Positions 32,004-43,618 of a DNA stretch of 64,000 bases are shown here, piece by piece (the stretch's first letter is position 1; the number at the start of each line of letters is the position of its first letter). Source of the stretch: Opitutales bacterium (GTDB lineage Bacteria > Verrucomicrobiota > Verrucomicrobiia > Opitutales > JABSRG01); the NCBI GenBank assembly GCA_028280845.1, contig JANQKZ010000031.1, positions 1-64,000 on the forward strand. The letters run 5' to 3'. The translations under genes and the position numbers were made by a program. The notes below the pieces were generated by a model that saw only the letters and a program-made list of their open reading frames with translations, was not told the DNA's origin and did not search any database.

Positions 32004-34769
32004 TCATGGCGTACTGGCGGTAGTCGCGGTAGCGGGAGGTCGCCCCAACCGGACCAGGTGGGTTTCCGCCAGGGTGCGACCCGGCAGCTGAAATTCAATA
32101 ATGGATTGGTATACCTGGGCGGCCGCGCCGAGATCCCCCTCCTCCTCAAACAATTGCCCCAAATCGAGGGCGGACCGGGAAAGCCAGTATCGCCCGGAAC
32201 TCCCCAGGCTCTGGGCTACGGTGCCATCCAAAAGGAACCGGGTCAAAGCCTGGTAATAGGCTGATTTGGCCCGTTCCTTATTCCCTTGCCGGTTGAGAGC
32301 CGAGGCTAATTTATTCCCGGCTTCAGCTCGCAAATCAATGGGAAGGTCGGAACGCTCCATGAGGCTTTCATAGGCAGAAACAGCTTCGGCAAGGTTAGTC
32401 GGATTTGGATTTCCCGATCCCAAACTACTGAGGGAATCTGCGCGCCCCATTTCAGCGAGGTATCGCTCTGGGTGATCCGGAAAGGTGGTGATCAGGCTCT
32501 CATATATCCCCTGCGCAATTCCAAACCGAAAGAGATCCCTTGCAATATCTCCCTGTTTGAGACGAGCGTAGAAGAAGAGTTCTCTATTTTCACCGTATTC
32601 TTCAGTTAACCGGCGAAGCAGTCGAACAGGCTCCGAACTCTCAAGGTCGATGGTTTCCAGATCCAAATCTTCAAGGTATATCAGGTTCACCGCGTTGATC
32701 GCTGCCTCATAGAGGGCAATGGGCGCAAATTTACTGCCCTGCTTCTGAGCAAGCTCTAAGTAGCGCTGCTGAGCATCGACCGCAATCCCCAATCCGGCAA
32801 AGTAGCGGGCCTCTTCAAAAAGGGACAAGTCCGCCGGTTCGGAGCCGGGAAACCGGTCACGCAGCTCCTGAAAGATGGCTAATCCTGCCTCGGCTTCGGG
32901 CGATAGCCCCGAAATATCCAAGTCGGTGTAGCTGAGCCCCAGCAGCGCCTGACCTTTCAGAAATAACGTGCGGGCCTCTACTTCCGCAACCATGGCCGCC
33001 TCCAGACCAAGGGGAACCTCCCCCGACTGGACCATTGCGAGGATACGGTCCGCCAGAACCGGAACCTGTTCCACATTGCCAGATTCCATAGCAAGAACAG
33101 TCTCCAACCAGAGCAGGCGGAGCTGCAGAGAGGGTGGCATCCGATTAAATGCTTCCGATTCCCCGATCGCATCCATGCGGGCAAACGCCTCGGCTTCCCT
33201 CCCCGCTCTCCGCATTTCCATGGCGAGGTTCCACTCTGCCTGCCATCGAAAGGCCTGGCCTAATTCCGTGGTGGGGAGCCCCGCGTCGTTGAGAGAAACA
33301 ATGGCTAAATCGAGGTCCCCGGTGTTCATTTTGGCCAGGACCTGCTGGTAGAGGATCTGCTCTTTTAAATTTCCATCGGGAAGGGTCGACCGGATTGCCG
33401 CGTAAGCCGACGCGGCCGTTTCGTAGTCTCCATTGATAAAATAACAGTCTGCCAGGAAAACCGAGGCCGAATCGCGTTCAGGCCCTGCGGGAAGGGCATC
33501 GCGGAGCTGCGTAAAAATATCCGCGGCGGTCCGATAGGCCTGTTCTTCCCATGCCAGGAAAGCCTGAAAGCGCAAGGCTTCCACTGCATTGGCTGATCCA
33601 GGAAACTCGGAAAGAATTCGGTCCAGGGCAAGTTTCGCCACCTCATGGTCTTCAATGCGGTAGGCCAGCACACTTTGTGCATACAGGATTTCACTGATCA
33701 GCGGATGATCGGGAACCTGCTCCAGAAGATCGTTGAGGTAAACAAAAAGTTCGGCCTCGCGGTCCCCTTCCTCCGCGAGGATGAGCAGATTGCGCAGGGC
33801 CATCTCCTGATACGCACGATCTGACCCTCGAGTCAGGATCCACTCATAGGAGGTCTGTTTTTGCCCGCCTGAAGATGGTATGAGAAGAGCAATGAGATAA
33901 TAAAGCCGATCCAGCTGATCATCATTTCCCGGGAGACTGGCCAGAATCTGGGCCTCCAGGGCCGCGAGCGCCGCCCCAGGGTCACCTTCGCGGAAATGGG
34001 CAATGGCTAGCTGTTCCGCATATTGGGCTTGGATTCGAGTGCCCGCCGCCTCATTGACCAAATTCTCCAACGCTTCAATGGTATCTTCTTCCAGCTCTCC
34101 CACCAGGAGCTGATTTCGCTGGATCAGGGAGTTCAGGGTGGCCTGCTGAAATGGGTTGGGGCTCACCGCTTGAGCCTCTCCGAAATACCCTGCTGCCTTA
34201 TCCATATAGCCCAGTTCTTCTTCCAGCAACCCGAAGGTGATCAGGGACCAGGCTTGAATTTCATTCGACAGGGCCGCGCCCTCCAGGGATTGCAGGGCCA
34301 GGCGCGCATCCTCATAATTTCCCTGACCATACTGAGCGACCGCGGACAAGACTCTCAGGGTGTCTTCTTGCGCAGGGGATCTGCCAAGCCCCTCCTCTTC
34401 CAGGGCTCTAATCTGGTCGGCTGCATCCTCAAATTGGCCTGAAGCCACCAAGGCTTCAATGAGGGACAAATTGAGATCTACCCGTTCGTTTGAAGACATA
34501 ACACCGGTTTCTAAGAGCTCCCGGAACAATTCGGCGGCGAGGGGCAGTCCAAGTTTGAGAGCTCGCTCCGCTGCCAGTATTTTCCACCGCAAGGATATTC
34601 GGCTCTCAATGTCATTTCTCGAATCCAAAAGCAGAGGGCTTTCCAAGCCTCCCCCATTCGCCGTCACGACCGATTCGCCAAAAAGAATATTCAAACCCAG
34701 GCTACCCCCTACCAGGATACCCAAAGTCGAAAACCATAACCGACCAGTCGCTCTGTACAGCTTTTTCAT
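32004..34769 (-). CDS. Large tetratricopeptide-repeat protein
   Basis: 921 aa, signal-like N-terminus, many TPR-like helices (GNYEDARLALQSLEG; GDYETAASAYAAIR); upstream of exbB. Confidence 0.8.
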   Translation of the reverse strand: MKKLYRATGRLWFSTLGILVGGSLGLNILFGESVVTANGGGLESPLLLDSRNDIESRISLRWKILAAERALKLGLPLAAELFRELLETGVMSSNERVDLNLSLIEALVASGQFEDAADQIRALEEEGLGRSPAQEDTLRVLSAVAQYGQGNYEDARLALQSLEGAALSNEIQAWSLITFGLLEEELGYMDKAAGYFGEAQAVSPNPFQQATLNSLIQRNQLLVGELEEDTIEALENLVNEAAGTRIQAQYAEQLAIAHFREGDPGAALAALEAQILASLPGNDDQLDRLYYLIALLIPSSGGQKQTSYEWILTRGSDRAYQEMALRNLLILAEEGDREAELFVYLNDLLEQVPDHPLISEILYAQSVLAYRIEDHEVAKLALDRILSEFPGSANAVEALRFQAFLAWEEQAYRTAADIFTQLRDALPAGPERDSASVFLADCYFINGDYETAASAYAAIRSTLPDGNLKEQILYQQVLAKMNTGDLDLAIVSLNDAGLPTTELGQAFRWQAEWNLAMEMRRAGREAEAFARMDAIGESEAFNRMPPSLQLRLLWLETVLAMESGNVEQVPVLADRILAMVQSGEVPLGLEAAMVAEVEARTLFLKGQALLGLSYTDLDISGLSPEAEAGLAIFQELRDRFPGSEPADLSLFEEARYFAGLGIAVDAQQRYLELAQKQGSKFAPIALYEAAINAVNLIYLEDLDLETIDLESSEPVRLLRRLTEEYGENRELFFYARLKQGDIARDLFRFGIAQGIYESLITTFPDHPERYLAEMGRADSLSSLGSGNPNPTNLAEAVSAYESLMERSDLPIDLRAEAGNKLASALNRQGNKERAKSAYYQALTRFLLDGTVAQSLGSSGRYWLSRSALDLGQLFEEEGDLGAAAQVYQSIIEFQLPGRTLAETHLVRLGRPPATATTASTP

Positions 34770-34966
34770 TCACATAAATTATCAAGGTCTAAGAGAGGCA
34801 GACCTCTCCTGGACATTGACCTTCAAAAAGGCTGAGGGTTCACTTCTGCTTTGACCACTATAAAGTGTTTTTTGACTCTACCGCACCTTCTCCGCAAAAT
34901 CCGGATTGTCAGCTGATCGTTTCCGTCTCAAGATGAGCTGAACAGACGGAATCCTTTTCAAAAACC

Positions 34967-36094
34967 ATGAAAAAAATCCATGCAGCGAAAGCTGCGAATG
35001 ATACTGAAACGAGAACCCCGCTTACCCCGGAGACCGCAACGAAACTGATTCAGTCAGGATTTGAAGTTTCTGCTGACCCGGGGATCGGCCTGAGCGCTGG
35101 CTACAGTGACGCAGCTTTTAAGGATGCGGGTGTGTCCTTGGTAGGCGAACAGGATGCCGGACCTGATATTGTGATTCGCATCCAAAAACCGGATACAGAA
35201 GAGATAAACCGCCTTAAAGCGGGAACCCTCCACGTCAGCTTTCTCGATCCTTTCAACGAGAAAGAACTGATCGGGCAGATGGCCACAGCCGGGATCAGCT
35301 CCATCAGTCTCGAAATGATTCCTCGCACAACCCTGGCTCAGAAAATGGATGTCCTCAGTTCTCAGGCAAACTTGGCAGGCTACTTTGCCGTGATCAAGGC
35401 AGCTGAAATGTTGGGCAAAATTCTTCCCATGATGATGACCCCAGCCGGCACGATCGCTCCTGCTCGGGTTTTTATCGTTGGCGTGGGAGTGGCCGGGCTT
35501 CAAGCCATTGCCACTGCCAAACGCCTCGGAGCTCAAGTAGAAGCATTTGACACCCGGCCAGTCGTCGAAGAACAAGTCAAATCCCTGGGTGCTAAATTCC
35601 TCAAAATTGATCTGGGGGAGACCGGCCAGACCGATCAGGGCTATGCCAGGGAACTGACCCCCGAACAAATCCAAAAGCAGAAAGACGGAATGAAGAAAGC
35701 CTGCGCCAACGCCGACATTGTAATCACGACGGCGAAACTTTTCGGTCGGCCCGCCCCGAAAATTGTGGACGCTGATATGGTGACGGCCATGCGGCCGGGC
35801 AGTGTAATCGTCGACCTTGCTGCCGAAACCGGCGGTAACGTAGAGGGAACCCAGGTCGGACGGAATATCGTGACCGAGAACGGCGTAAAAATCATCGGCC
35901 AGGGCAAGCTCGAAGGGGCCGTGGCGAAGGATTCCAGCCAGATGGTGGCCTCCAATTTTCAAAACCTCCTCCTTCATTTCTGGAATAAGGAGGCAGAGGC
36001 ACTGAAGATCGATCTCGATGATGAAATCATGAAGGGCTGCCTCATCACACACGACGGGGCAGTTGTTCACGAGCGCTTCAAAGAAGACGCCTGA
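34967..36094 (+). CDS. pntAA: NAD(P) transhydrogenase subunit alpha, part 1
   Basis: 375 aa; ETRTPLTPETATKLIQSGFEV; VFIVGVGVAGLQAIATAKRLGAQVEAFDTRP. Confidence 0.93.
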   Translation: MKKIHAAKAANDTETRTPLTPETATKLIQSGFEVSADPGIGLSAGYSDAAFKDAGVSLVGEQDAGPDIVIRIQKPDTEEINRLKAGTLHVSFLDPFNEKELIGQMATAGISSISLEMIPRTTLAQKMDVLSSQANLAGYFAVIKAAEMLGKILPMMMTPAGTIAPARVFIVGVGVAGLQAIATAKRLGAQVEAFDTRPVVEEQVKSLGAKFLKIDLGETGQTDQGYARELTPEQIQKQKDGMKKACANADIVITTAKLFGRPAPKIVDADMVTAMRPGSVIVDLAAETGGNVEGTQVGRNIVTENGVKIIGQGKLEGAVAKDSSQMVASNFQNLLLHFWNKEAEALKIDLDDEIMKGCLITHDGAVVHERFKEDA

Positions 36095-36137
36095 GCCCGC
36101 TTTTCACTTTCAATTTTCAACTTTCGATTTCCCCAAA

Positions 36138-36425
36138 ATGGACCTGATCACCTTACTTTTCATTTTCACCCTGGCAGTGTTTCTGGGCTTTGAGCTAATT
36201 TCAAAGGTTCCTTCCCAGTTGCACACCCCGTTAATGTCGGGCTCGAATGCTATCAGCGGCATCACCATCGTCGGAGCGCTTATCTCCTCCGGCAGCGGGC
36301 AAAACGACCTGGCCCAATGGCTGGGACTTGCTGCCTTGATTCTGGCCACCGTGAATGTGGTCGGTGGCTACCTCGTAACTGATCGCATGCTTGGCATGTT
36401 TAAAAAGAAAGGAGGAGACCAGTAA
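36138..36425 (+). CDS. pntAB: NAD(P) transhydrogenase subunit alpha, part 2
   Basis: MDLITLLFIFTLAVFLGFELISKVPSQLHTPLMSGSNAISGITIVGALI; ATG at 36138. Confidence 0.93.
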   Translation: MDLITLLFIFTLAVFLGFELISKVPSQLHTPLMSGSNAISGITIVGALISSGSGQNDLAQWLGLAALILATVNVVGGYLVTDRMLGMFKKKGGDQ

Positions 36426-37819
36426 TGCCTGACCAGATCCTCCCTCTTACCTATATTGTTTCCGCGGTTCTGTTTATCTTTGGCATCAAAATGCTGGGGT
36501 CGGCTACTACGGCCCGCAAAGGAAACCTCCTCTCCTCCCTCGGAATGCTCCTGGCCATTGTGGCAACGCTGTTCCACCAGGAAGTGTTAACCTATCAATG
36601 GATTATCGTCGGCCTGGTGGCTGGGGCGGTTATCGGTGCTTTTGCCGCAAGGATCGTCCAGATGACGGCCATGCCCGAGCTTGTGGCTCTGTTCAACGGC
36701 TTTGGCGGAGCAGCCAGTATGCTCGTCGGCTGGGCAGAATTCGCCAAGGTCACAGACCCGACTGGACAACACCTGACCTTTCAGGCCTTTGTTATCTTCC
36801 TCGCGATCTTTATTGGAGGGATCACCTTCACCGGTAGCGTTATTGCCTGGGGCAAGCTCTCCGGAAAAATAAGCGGGAGTCCCATGGTCTTTCCCGGGCA
36901 GAAATTCATGAACGCCGGTTTGATTCTGGGCACCTTCGCCGTGGGCGTGGCCTTTTCCCTCGTTCAGGATCAGCCACTTGCAGGAACGCTGCTGTATGTA
37001 TTTTTGGGGCTGTCCCTGCTGCTTGGCGTCCTCGCCGTGATCCCCATCGGTGGCGGCGATATGCCGGTTGTCATTTCCCTCCTGAACAGCATGTCCGGTT
37101 TGGCTGCCTGCGCCGCTGGCTTTGTCATTCAAAACACTGTCCTGGTAGTAGCCGGAAGCCTGGTCGGCGCCAGTGGGTTAATCCTTACCGTCATCATGTG
37201 TAAGGCCATGAATCGCACCCTGCTCAATGTCGTCCTGGGAGGCTTCGGCGGCACCAAGAGCAGCGGAGCAGCAGGCGAGGGAGGTGAAATGAAGCCAATG
37301 TCAGTCGAGGATGCCTACTACGTCCTGGAGGCCGCCAGCAAAGTGATGGTGATTCCAGGTTACGGGATGGCCGTAGCTCAGGCCCAGCACGCCGTGAAGG
37401 AGTTGGCCGATCTGCTGGAGTCCAACGGATGTGAAGTCACTTTTGCGATCCACCCGGTAGCGGGCCGCATGCCCGGGCATATGAATGTGCTCCTCGCAGA
37501 AGCTGACGTCCCCTACGAACAGCTGCAGGAAATGGATGATGCCAACCCGCAGCTGCCCATCACTGATGTGGCGATCGTTATTGGTGCCAATGATGTGGTA
37601 AACCCGGCTGCAGTCGAGGATGAGGGGAGCCCGATCTACGGGATGCCGATCATCAATGCTCACCATGCCCGCACCTGTTTCTGTTTGAAGCGCGGTCAGG
37701 GCACCGGCTTTTCCGGCCTGCAGAATAAGCTCTTCGGCATGGACAATGTTCGCATGATTTATGGCGACGCTAAGGCCACCATCACTGGACTGGTAACCGA
37801 ATTTAAAGAGTCCAGTTAA
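36425..37819 (+). CDS. pntB: NAD(P) transhydrogenase subunit beta
   Basis: 464 aa; VIPGYGMAVAQAQHAVKEL; VAGRMPGHMNVLLAEADVPYEQLQEMDDAN. Confidence 0.96.
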   Translation: MPDQILPLTYIVSAVLFIFGIKMLGSATTARKGNLLSSLGMLLAIVATLFHQEVLTYQWIIVGLVAGAVIGAFAARIVQMTAMPELVALFNGFGGAASMLVGWAEFAKVTDPTGQHLTFQAFVIFLAIFIGGITFTGSVIAWGKLSGKISGSPMVFPGQKFMNAGLILGTFAVGVAFSLVQDQPLAGTLLYVFLGLSLLLGVLAVIPIGGGDMPVVISLLNSMSGLAACAAGFVIQNTVLVVAGSLVGASGLILTVIMCKAMNRTLLNVVLGGFGGTKSSGAAGEGGEMKPMSVEDAYYVLEAASKVMVIPGYGMAVAQAQHAVKELADLLESNGCEVTFAIHPVAGRMPGHMNVLLAEADVPYEQLQEMDDANPQLPITDVAIVIGANDVVNPAAVEDEGSPIYGMPIINAHHARTCFCLKRGQGTGFSGLQNKLFGMDNVRMIYGDAKATITGLVTEFKESS

Positions 37820-37897
37820 GCCTGGAACCATACGTGATTTTCATTCAAGCCCTCCTCGGGTCTCTGCGCTGGGCTTTTAAATTTTCGTGAAAAACCC

Positions 37898-37920
37898 AGG
37901 AAGGTTGCCCTTCCTGTTCT
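37898..37920 (+). terminator. Possible terminator after pntB
   Basis: AGGAAGG-TTGC-CCTTCCT hairpin followed by GTTCTTTC. Confidence 0.4.
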
Positions 37921-37939
37921 TTCAGTTGTCTTAGTATCC

Positions 37940-38461
37940 ATGCAAAAAATGTATTTGCAGGATCCGGAGACAGAGGCACTTCTAGGCCCCTTCACCATGG
38001 ATCAATTCCGGGAGCTGGCGGAAGTTGGTGCCCTGACCAACGTGTCCAAGGTCACACTCAGCCCCTTGGATCCGCCACTCGAGCTTTCGGAATACCCCGG
38101 GCTTTGCGAACGGCTCCTGATCGTTCCGCGAGAGCTCCATTTAAAAGCTTCGCAAACCAGCCCAAGCGAGGAGGTGGAAGCCGTCGATATAGCCCCGGTA
38201 TCCGTTGACACGATCCTGCAGGAGAACCTGGCTCGAGAACAGGAACTTCGCGGAGACGCCATGGAGCCGATTATACAGAGGAGACGGGGACGCAGAACCC
38301 GCGACTACATCGTACTCATGCTCGTTGGGTGGACCCTTGTGGGGACTGCTATATTTGTGCTAGGCGCCAACCCGATGACCCTCGTCTTTGGCATCAGCCT
38401 GATTACCCTATATACCATAGGAACAGCTTGGCTCTTGTTTGGCGTGATTAATCGATATTAA
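37940..38461 (+). CDS. Hypothetical membrane protein with GYF_2-like N-terminus
   Basis: 173 aa; MYLQDPETEALLGPFTMDQFRELAEVGALTNVSKV resembles GYF_2; two C-terminal TM segments. Confidence 0.6.
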   Translation: MQKMYLQDPETEALLGPFTMDQFRELAEVGALTNVSKVTLSPLDPPLELSEYPGLCERLLIVPRELHLKASQTSPSEEVEAVDIAPVSVDTILQENLAREQELRGDAMEPIIQRRRGRRTRDYIVLMLVGWTLVGTAIFVLGANPMTLVFGISLITLYTIGTAWLLFGVINRY

Positions 38462-38727
38462 TTGGGGATTCCCCCCTTCCTGAAAAGCCTTTTGACCCCG
38501 AGGGTGCGGTTGATACGCGAAGTCAATCTCGCAATACGCGCTCCTTGTTTAAAGATGATTCGACTCGGTTTTTCAGTCATTCTCAGGATATTCGAACTCC
38601 CTGGGACTTTTGGGTATAGCCGATCACTATTCAGGCAGGTGAATCCATCCTCGCCTTACCCCGGACCCGTTTCCGCCATATGCGGGAGACCGATACCTTT
38701 GAGTTGGAAGACGCTATCTAGAGCGCC

Positions 38728-40473
38728 TTATTTCTTTCTTGGCTGAAAGCGATTAAATCGGCCCCGTTCTGCGTTTTCCTCTGTTTCCGCTCCTCTTAAA
38801 CGCCGGATGGTGAGGCCAACTCTCGGCAACTCCCTGGACACTGCCGCCTCCCGGTCGAACTCCGGAACTTTTCTATAAATCACCCAGGCGATCCCTGCGA
38901 AGAGGAGGCTGACCGCCACAAACCAATCCCCGTAACGGGTGTAGAAGGACAACCCCTGACTGTAGACCCGATCACGATAGACATTTAAAACCGCACCGCC
39001 CTGAAAATAAATATTCCCCGAGACATCCGTCACCACATGTCGGATCTGGCCGCGTTCATCGATATAGCCACTCCAGCCGTCATTTCCGCACCGAATGATC
39101 GGGCGACGGTTCTCCACTGCCCGTAAAACGGAATGGGCAGCTTGCTGGTAAGCTGCTGCCTCAGGTCCATACCATCCGTTATTCGTAGCCACAAACAGGA
39201 ACTCAGCTCCCGCTTTGGTCTGACTCCTGGCCAAGCCAGGAAAAATATCCTCGTAACAGACAAGTCCCCCGACCTCCCAGGTCTTCTGACGTATCTTCAA
39301 AGGAATCGTCTGAGCCTCTTTCCCCGGGGTAAAGTCTCCGTCCAAGGGGACAAACTTTCCAATAAAAGGGAATACTTTTCGTAGCGGAACATATTCCCCA
39401 AACGGAACGAGTTTGCGCTTTCGATAATAGATCGGTACCATCCCCGTAGTGGGATCGACTCCAAAAATTCCATTATACCAGATGTCATTGGCAGAATCTT
39501 CCTCTGCAATATTTCCCATCAACAATGGCGTTCCCCACGCTTTGGTCCTTTCTTCGATCCATCGACCCAAGTTGGGGTCACCAATCACAGGGAGCGGGGT
39601 AGCCGACTCCGGCCAGAGTAATAAATCCGGGCTCAGAGCATTGACCAGATAGGTTTGCCGCTCGAGCGTTCGCAGATTCGCCTGGGCCTCTCCCACGTCC
39701 CATTTATAAAATTGGGGAATGTTAGGTTGGACCACCCCAGCTTCAAACATGGGAATAAATTGCCCTGATTTGGGAACCGTCCGGAAAAAGAGGATCAACG
39801 CCCCAAATAAACAGAACAGCGCTGCATAAAATTCAGGACAAAGGCGCTCCATCCAACGCATCCCTCGTTTCATCGTAAATATTTTCCAGAGATAGGCCCC
39901 AATCCCGAGGTTCATCAAGATGAGGAGAAAGGATACCCCGTAGGCCCCTGTCCAGGCAGCAACCTGCAATACCACCGGCCGTTGCCATTGGCTGGCTGAC
40001 AACGGCAGCCAGGGAAACCCAAAGATGAACCAGGTACGCACCCATTCAAAAAAGACCCACAGTCCTGATAACCCCAGGTAAGCGAGCATCCGGAGGTTGA
40101 ACGCTTTATCCGGCAACTTCGGGATAACCCAACGTAAAGCAAGTAGACAGGCGGTCCCAAACATCGAAACCAGGAGAGAGACCACCAGGACCAGAAACAT
40201 CCCCACTACCAGTGGCATTGCCATGCCTGCCGCTTCCGGCACATTCCGAAGCCAGATTAGCAGAAGGATCCAAGCCACCCATTGGGATATGAAAGCCGTA
40301 ATCCCGTATACCTTCCAACGGGGTTGCGTGTAGCACCAGAGTATAAAGGGAATCAGAAATATATAAGCCGCCTCGGCCGCATCAATCGAAGGAAAAGCCG
40401 CCACATACAGACCCGTTCCCAAGCCACCCACCAGGATCGGAGTCAAGGGTTTGGAGAGCTCGCTTATCTTCAT
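38728..40473 (-). CDS. lnt: Apolipoprotein N-acyltransferase
   Basis: 581 aa, multi-TM N-terminus plus nitrilase-like domain (LLWPESATPLP; GGLVCYEDIFPGLARSQTKAGAEFLFVATNNGWYGPEAAAYQQ). Confidence 0.9.
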   Translation of the reverse strand: MKISELSKPLTPILVGGLGTGLYVAAFPSIDAAEAAYIFLIPFILWCYTQPRWKVYGITAFISQWVAWILLLIWLRNVPEAAGMAMPLVVGMFLVLVVSLLVSMFGTACLLALRWVIPKLPDKAFNLRMLAYLGLSGLWVFFEWVRTWFIFGFPWLPLSASQWQRPVVLQVAAWTGAYGVSFLLILMNLGIGAYLWKIFTMKRGMRWMERLCPEFYAALFCLFGALILFFRTVPKSGQFIPMFEAGVVQPNIPQFYKWDVGEAQANLRTLERQTYLVNALSPDLLLWPESATPLPVIGDPNLGRWIEERTKAWGTPLLMGNIAEEDSANDIWYNGIFGVDPTTGMVPIYYRKRKLVPFGEYVPLRKVFPFIGKFVPLDGDFTPGKEAQTIPLKIRQKTWEVGGLVCYEDIFPGLARSQTKAGAEFLFVATNNGWYGPEAAAYQQAAHSVLRAVENRRPIIRCGNDGWSGYIDERGQIRHVVTDVSGNIYFQGGAVLNVYRDRVYSQGLSFYTRYGDWFVAVSLLFAGIAWVIYRKVPEFDREAAVSRELPRVGLTIRRLRGAETEENAERGRFNRFQPRKK

Positions 40474-40483
40474 GGACGGGAGA

Positions 40484-43400
40484 CTAGGACTTTGGCGCCT
40501 GGGCTCTATCCAGAACCCACCCTTCGCTTTGAATTAAGACCTCCGCCTTTTTAAATTTCATCTGCCGAACCTCACCACCACGACGGATCGTGACCAGTTC
40601 GTTTCGGCCAATTTTGGGGAGCTCACGGCGAACCGGCTCCAACTTCGGAAGCGGGCGAGCTCCTCCAGCCTGTCCGGGTTCCCCTCCAGCCTGTTGTTCA
40701 TGATGGGCCCGAGCCTGAGCCGCGGCCTGTGCAGCCGCCCCCACCAAGTGGAAGGACTCCCCTTCGCTTGGGCCTTGGACTTTGGCTCGCTGGTTCATCA
40801 AAGCCAGCATGTTCTGGAAAGTTTGAATATTTGATGCAGTCCGGAAGAACCCAGAGGATATCTCAGTCCGCACCTTCCCCATCATTTCATCAAAATACTT
40901 AAAGGCCTCACTCTTGTATTCACTAAGCGGATCTTTCTGACCATAGCCGCGGAGGCCGACGGCCCGCCGGAGCTCCTCCATCTCTGTTAGGTGATCCTGC
41001 CAATGACGATCAATCGGGCGTACAATAACTGCCCGCTCGAGCACGCGGATGGCTTCCGGATCTTCCAGTTCCTCTTTATTCTGGTAGGCTTTCCGAATCC
41101 GTTCCAGTGACAGATCATAAATTCCGCGCTCATCCAGATCTGTCAACTCGTCAACTTTCAGCCCAATGGGGAATGCTGTATTCACCCAACCGAGGTAGCC
41201 TTCAATGGCGTCCTGCTTCTGGTTCCCCTCCCACTCATACTCGCCTAAGCGTTCTTCCAGTTCTTCTTCCACCATCTCCAGAATGATATCCCTCGGCGTG
41301 TCCGAGTGAATGGCGTCATTCCTAATCCCATAGATCACCTCCCGTTGCTTGTTCAGGACATCATCGTATTGGAGCAGACGTTTCCGCACCGAGTAATTCT
41401 GCTGCTCAACCTTCTTCTGTGCATTTTCAATGGACCAGTTTAAAAGGGGGTGCTGCAATTCCTCACCTTCGACGAACGATTTTTCAAGAATAGTGGAAAT
41501 CTTGCCCGCGTTGGCGAACAACCGCATCAGGTCATCCTCCAGCGAAATAAAAAACTTGGTGTGCCCCGCGTCACCCTGCCGGGCACATCGACCACGCAAC
41601 TGCCGGTCAATGCGCCGCGATTCATGGCGCTCAGTGCCAAGGACCAGCAAGCCGCCAAGGCCTTCTACTCCCTCACCCAGTTTAATATCCGTCCCACGGC
41701 CCGCCATGTTGGTCGCGATTGTAACAGCACCCCGCTGGCCGGCCCGGGCGACAATCTCGGCTTCCTGCTGGTGATACTTAGCATTCAACACCGTGTGTGG
41801 AATATTCACCCGCTTTAGCATGCGGCTGAGCACCTCACTGGCCTCGACCGACGCCGTTCCCACGAGAACCGGTTGTCCCTTTTTATGGGCCTCTTGAAGG
41901 TCCACTAGGACAGCGTTGTACTTCTCGCGACGGGTTTTCCATACCACATCATTCGAATCAATCCGGATATTTTCTTTGTGGGTCGGCACTACCATCACCC
42001 GCATTCGATAAATATCGAAAAATTCGCCTGCCTCCGTTTCCGCCGTTCCGGTCATACCAGCCAGCTTCTCGTATTGGCGGAAATAGTTTTGGATCGTGAT
42101 GGTGGCGTAGGTCTTGGTCTCCTTTTCGATAGTGACCCCTTCCTTGGACTCAACCGCCTGGTGCAGCCCATCGCTCCAGCGACGTCCGGGCATCAGACGA
42201 CCCGTATTCTCATCAACGATCATAACCTTGCCATCCTGGACCACATACTCTTTGTCCTTCTCATACAGGCTGTAGGCCCGCAGCAACTGACTAATCGTGT
42301 GAATCTCCTCGCTGACTTTCTGGAACTGCTCTTCTTCCTTCTGCTTTTTCTTTTGCTTATCCTCAGGCGATAGATCTTCTTTCTCGATTTCTGAGAATAT
42401 CTCAGGAAGGTCTGGGAGTAAAAAGGCGTCGTCCCGACCCGGAGCCAGGAAATTGCGCCCCTTTTCCGTCAGGTCTGCCTGAGACTGCTTTTCGTCGATC
42501 TGGAAGTAGAGTTCCTCTTTGAGTTCATACTTCTTCGCTTTTTGGAAATCACTGGTCATTTCCAGATCCCATTTCTCCAGCTTTTTGCGATACTCCGGGT
42601 TCTCCATCAGGCGCATCAGCTGTTTGTTTTTCGGCATCCCCCAGCGCACCTGGAGCAGAGTAAGATAGGCCGATTCCTCCTGTTCCTGGTCTCCCGATTC
42701 CAGCACTTTGCGGGCTTCGGTGATGAAGCTGTTACAGAGCTTTTCCTGCGCCCGGACCAGGCGCTGGATCAGTGGTTTCATCGCCGAAAAGGGAAGCGGA
42801 GTATCCTCCTGCATCGGCCCACTAATGATAAGCGGTGTTCTGGCCTCATCCACGAGGATGGAGTCTACTTCGTCGATAATACAGAAGTAATGATCCCGTT
42901 GGACTTGGTCTTCAGCCCGGGAAGCCATACCGTTATCCCGTAAATAATCAAAGCCAAACTCACTCGCCGTCCCATAAGTCAGGTCACAACTGTAGGCCTC
43001 CCGCTTCTCCATTGGTGGTTGCTGGTTGCGAATCACTCCAACTGTGAGGCCCAACATCTTGAAGATGTGACCCATCCACTCCGCGTCCCGGCGGGCGAGA
43101 TATTCATTCACGGTCACCAGGTTCACATTTTTGCCCGTGAGCGCATTCAGATACAGGGGGCAGGTCGACACCAGGGTTTTACCTTCCCCCGTCTGCATTT
43201 CAGAGATCATGCCCCGGTGCAAAGCAACCCCACCCTTCAGCTGAACGTCATAGTGGACCATATTCCACTCCTGCTCCTGGCCGGTAAACTCGACCGTGCG
43301 CCCACACAGGCGACGGGCTGCATTTTTCACGGCAGCAAAAGCTTCGGGCAATATCTCCTCAAGCGAGGTCTTGTCTTGTTCCTGTAAAGCTTCGGTCAAC

Positions 43401-43618
43401 CGTTCCAGAGATACTGACTTCCCGAGCTTGTCGCGGACGGCTTCCCGGTTGGCCTCAACACGCGCTTTAAATTCGTCCGTTTTCCCTCTCAGTTGATCTT
43501 CAGTCAGGGATTGGTACTCCTTCTCAATCGCGTTGATTTTTGCAACGATTGGATCACAGGATTTGAGGAACTTCCGGTAATGGCGCCCGGAGAAGGATTT
43601 TAAAAGATTACCAAACAT
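40484..43618 (-). CDS. secA: Preprotein translocase subunit SecA
   Basis: 1044 aa; [59 protein letters not shown]. Confidence 0.98.
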   Translation of the reverse strand: MFGNLLKSFSGRHYRKFLKSCDPIVAKINAIEKEYQSLTEDQLRGKTDEFKARVEANREAVRDKLGKSVSLERLTEALQEQDKTSLEEILPEAFAAVKNAARRLCGRTVEFTGQEQEWNMVHYDVQLKGGVALHRGMISEMQTGEGKTLVSTCPLYLNALTGKNVNLVTVNEYLARRDAEWMGHIFKMLGLTVGVIRNQQPPMEKREAYSCDLTYGTASEFGFDYLRDNGMASRAEDQVQRDHYFCIIDEVDSILVDEARTPLIISGPMQEDTPLPFSAMKPLIQRLVRAQEKLCNSFITEARKVLESGDQEQEESAYLTLLQVRWGMPKNKQLMRLMENPEYRKKLEKWDLEMTSDFQKAKKYELKEELYFQIDEKQSQADLTEKGRNFLAPGRDDAFLLPDLPEIFSEIEKEDLSPEDKQKKKQKEEEQFQKVSEEIHTISQLLRAYSLYEKDKEYVVQDGKVMIVDENTGRLMPGRRWSDGLHQAVESKEGVTIEKETKTYATITIQNYFRQYEKLAGMTGTAETEAGEFFDIYRMRVMVVPTHKENIRIDSNDVVWKTRREKYNAVLVDLQEAHKKGQPVLVGTASVEASEVLSRMLKRVNIPHTVLNAKYHQQEAEIVARAGQRGAVTIATNMAGRGTDIKLGEGVEGLGGLLVLGTERHESRRIDRQLRGRCARQGDAGHTKFFISLEDDLMRLFANAGKISTILEKSFVEGEELQHPLLNWSIENAQKKVEQQNYSVRKRLLQYDDVLNKQREVIYGIRNDAIHSDTPRDIILEMVEEELEERLGEYEWEGNQKQDAIEGYLGWVNTAFPIGLKVDELTDLDERGIYDLSLERIRKAYQNKEELEDPEAIRVLERAVIVRPIDRHWQDHLTEMEELRRAVGLRGYGQKDPLSEYKSEAFKYFDEMMGKVRTEISSGFFRTASNIQTFQNMLALMNQRAKVQGPSEGESFHLVGAAAQAAAQARAHHEQQAGGEPGQAGGARPLPKLEPVRRELPKIGRNELVTIRRGGEVRQMKFKKAEVLIQSEGWVLDRAQAPKS

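Noticed and set aside
38462-38746. 94 aa ORF between the GYF_2-like gene and lnt
   Set aside because: No recognisable family and weak coding character; likely intergenic
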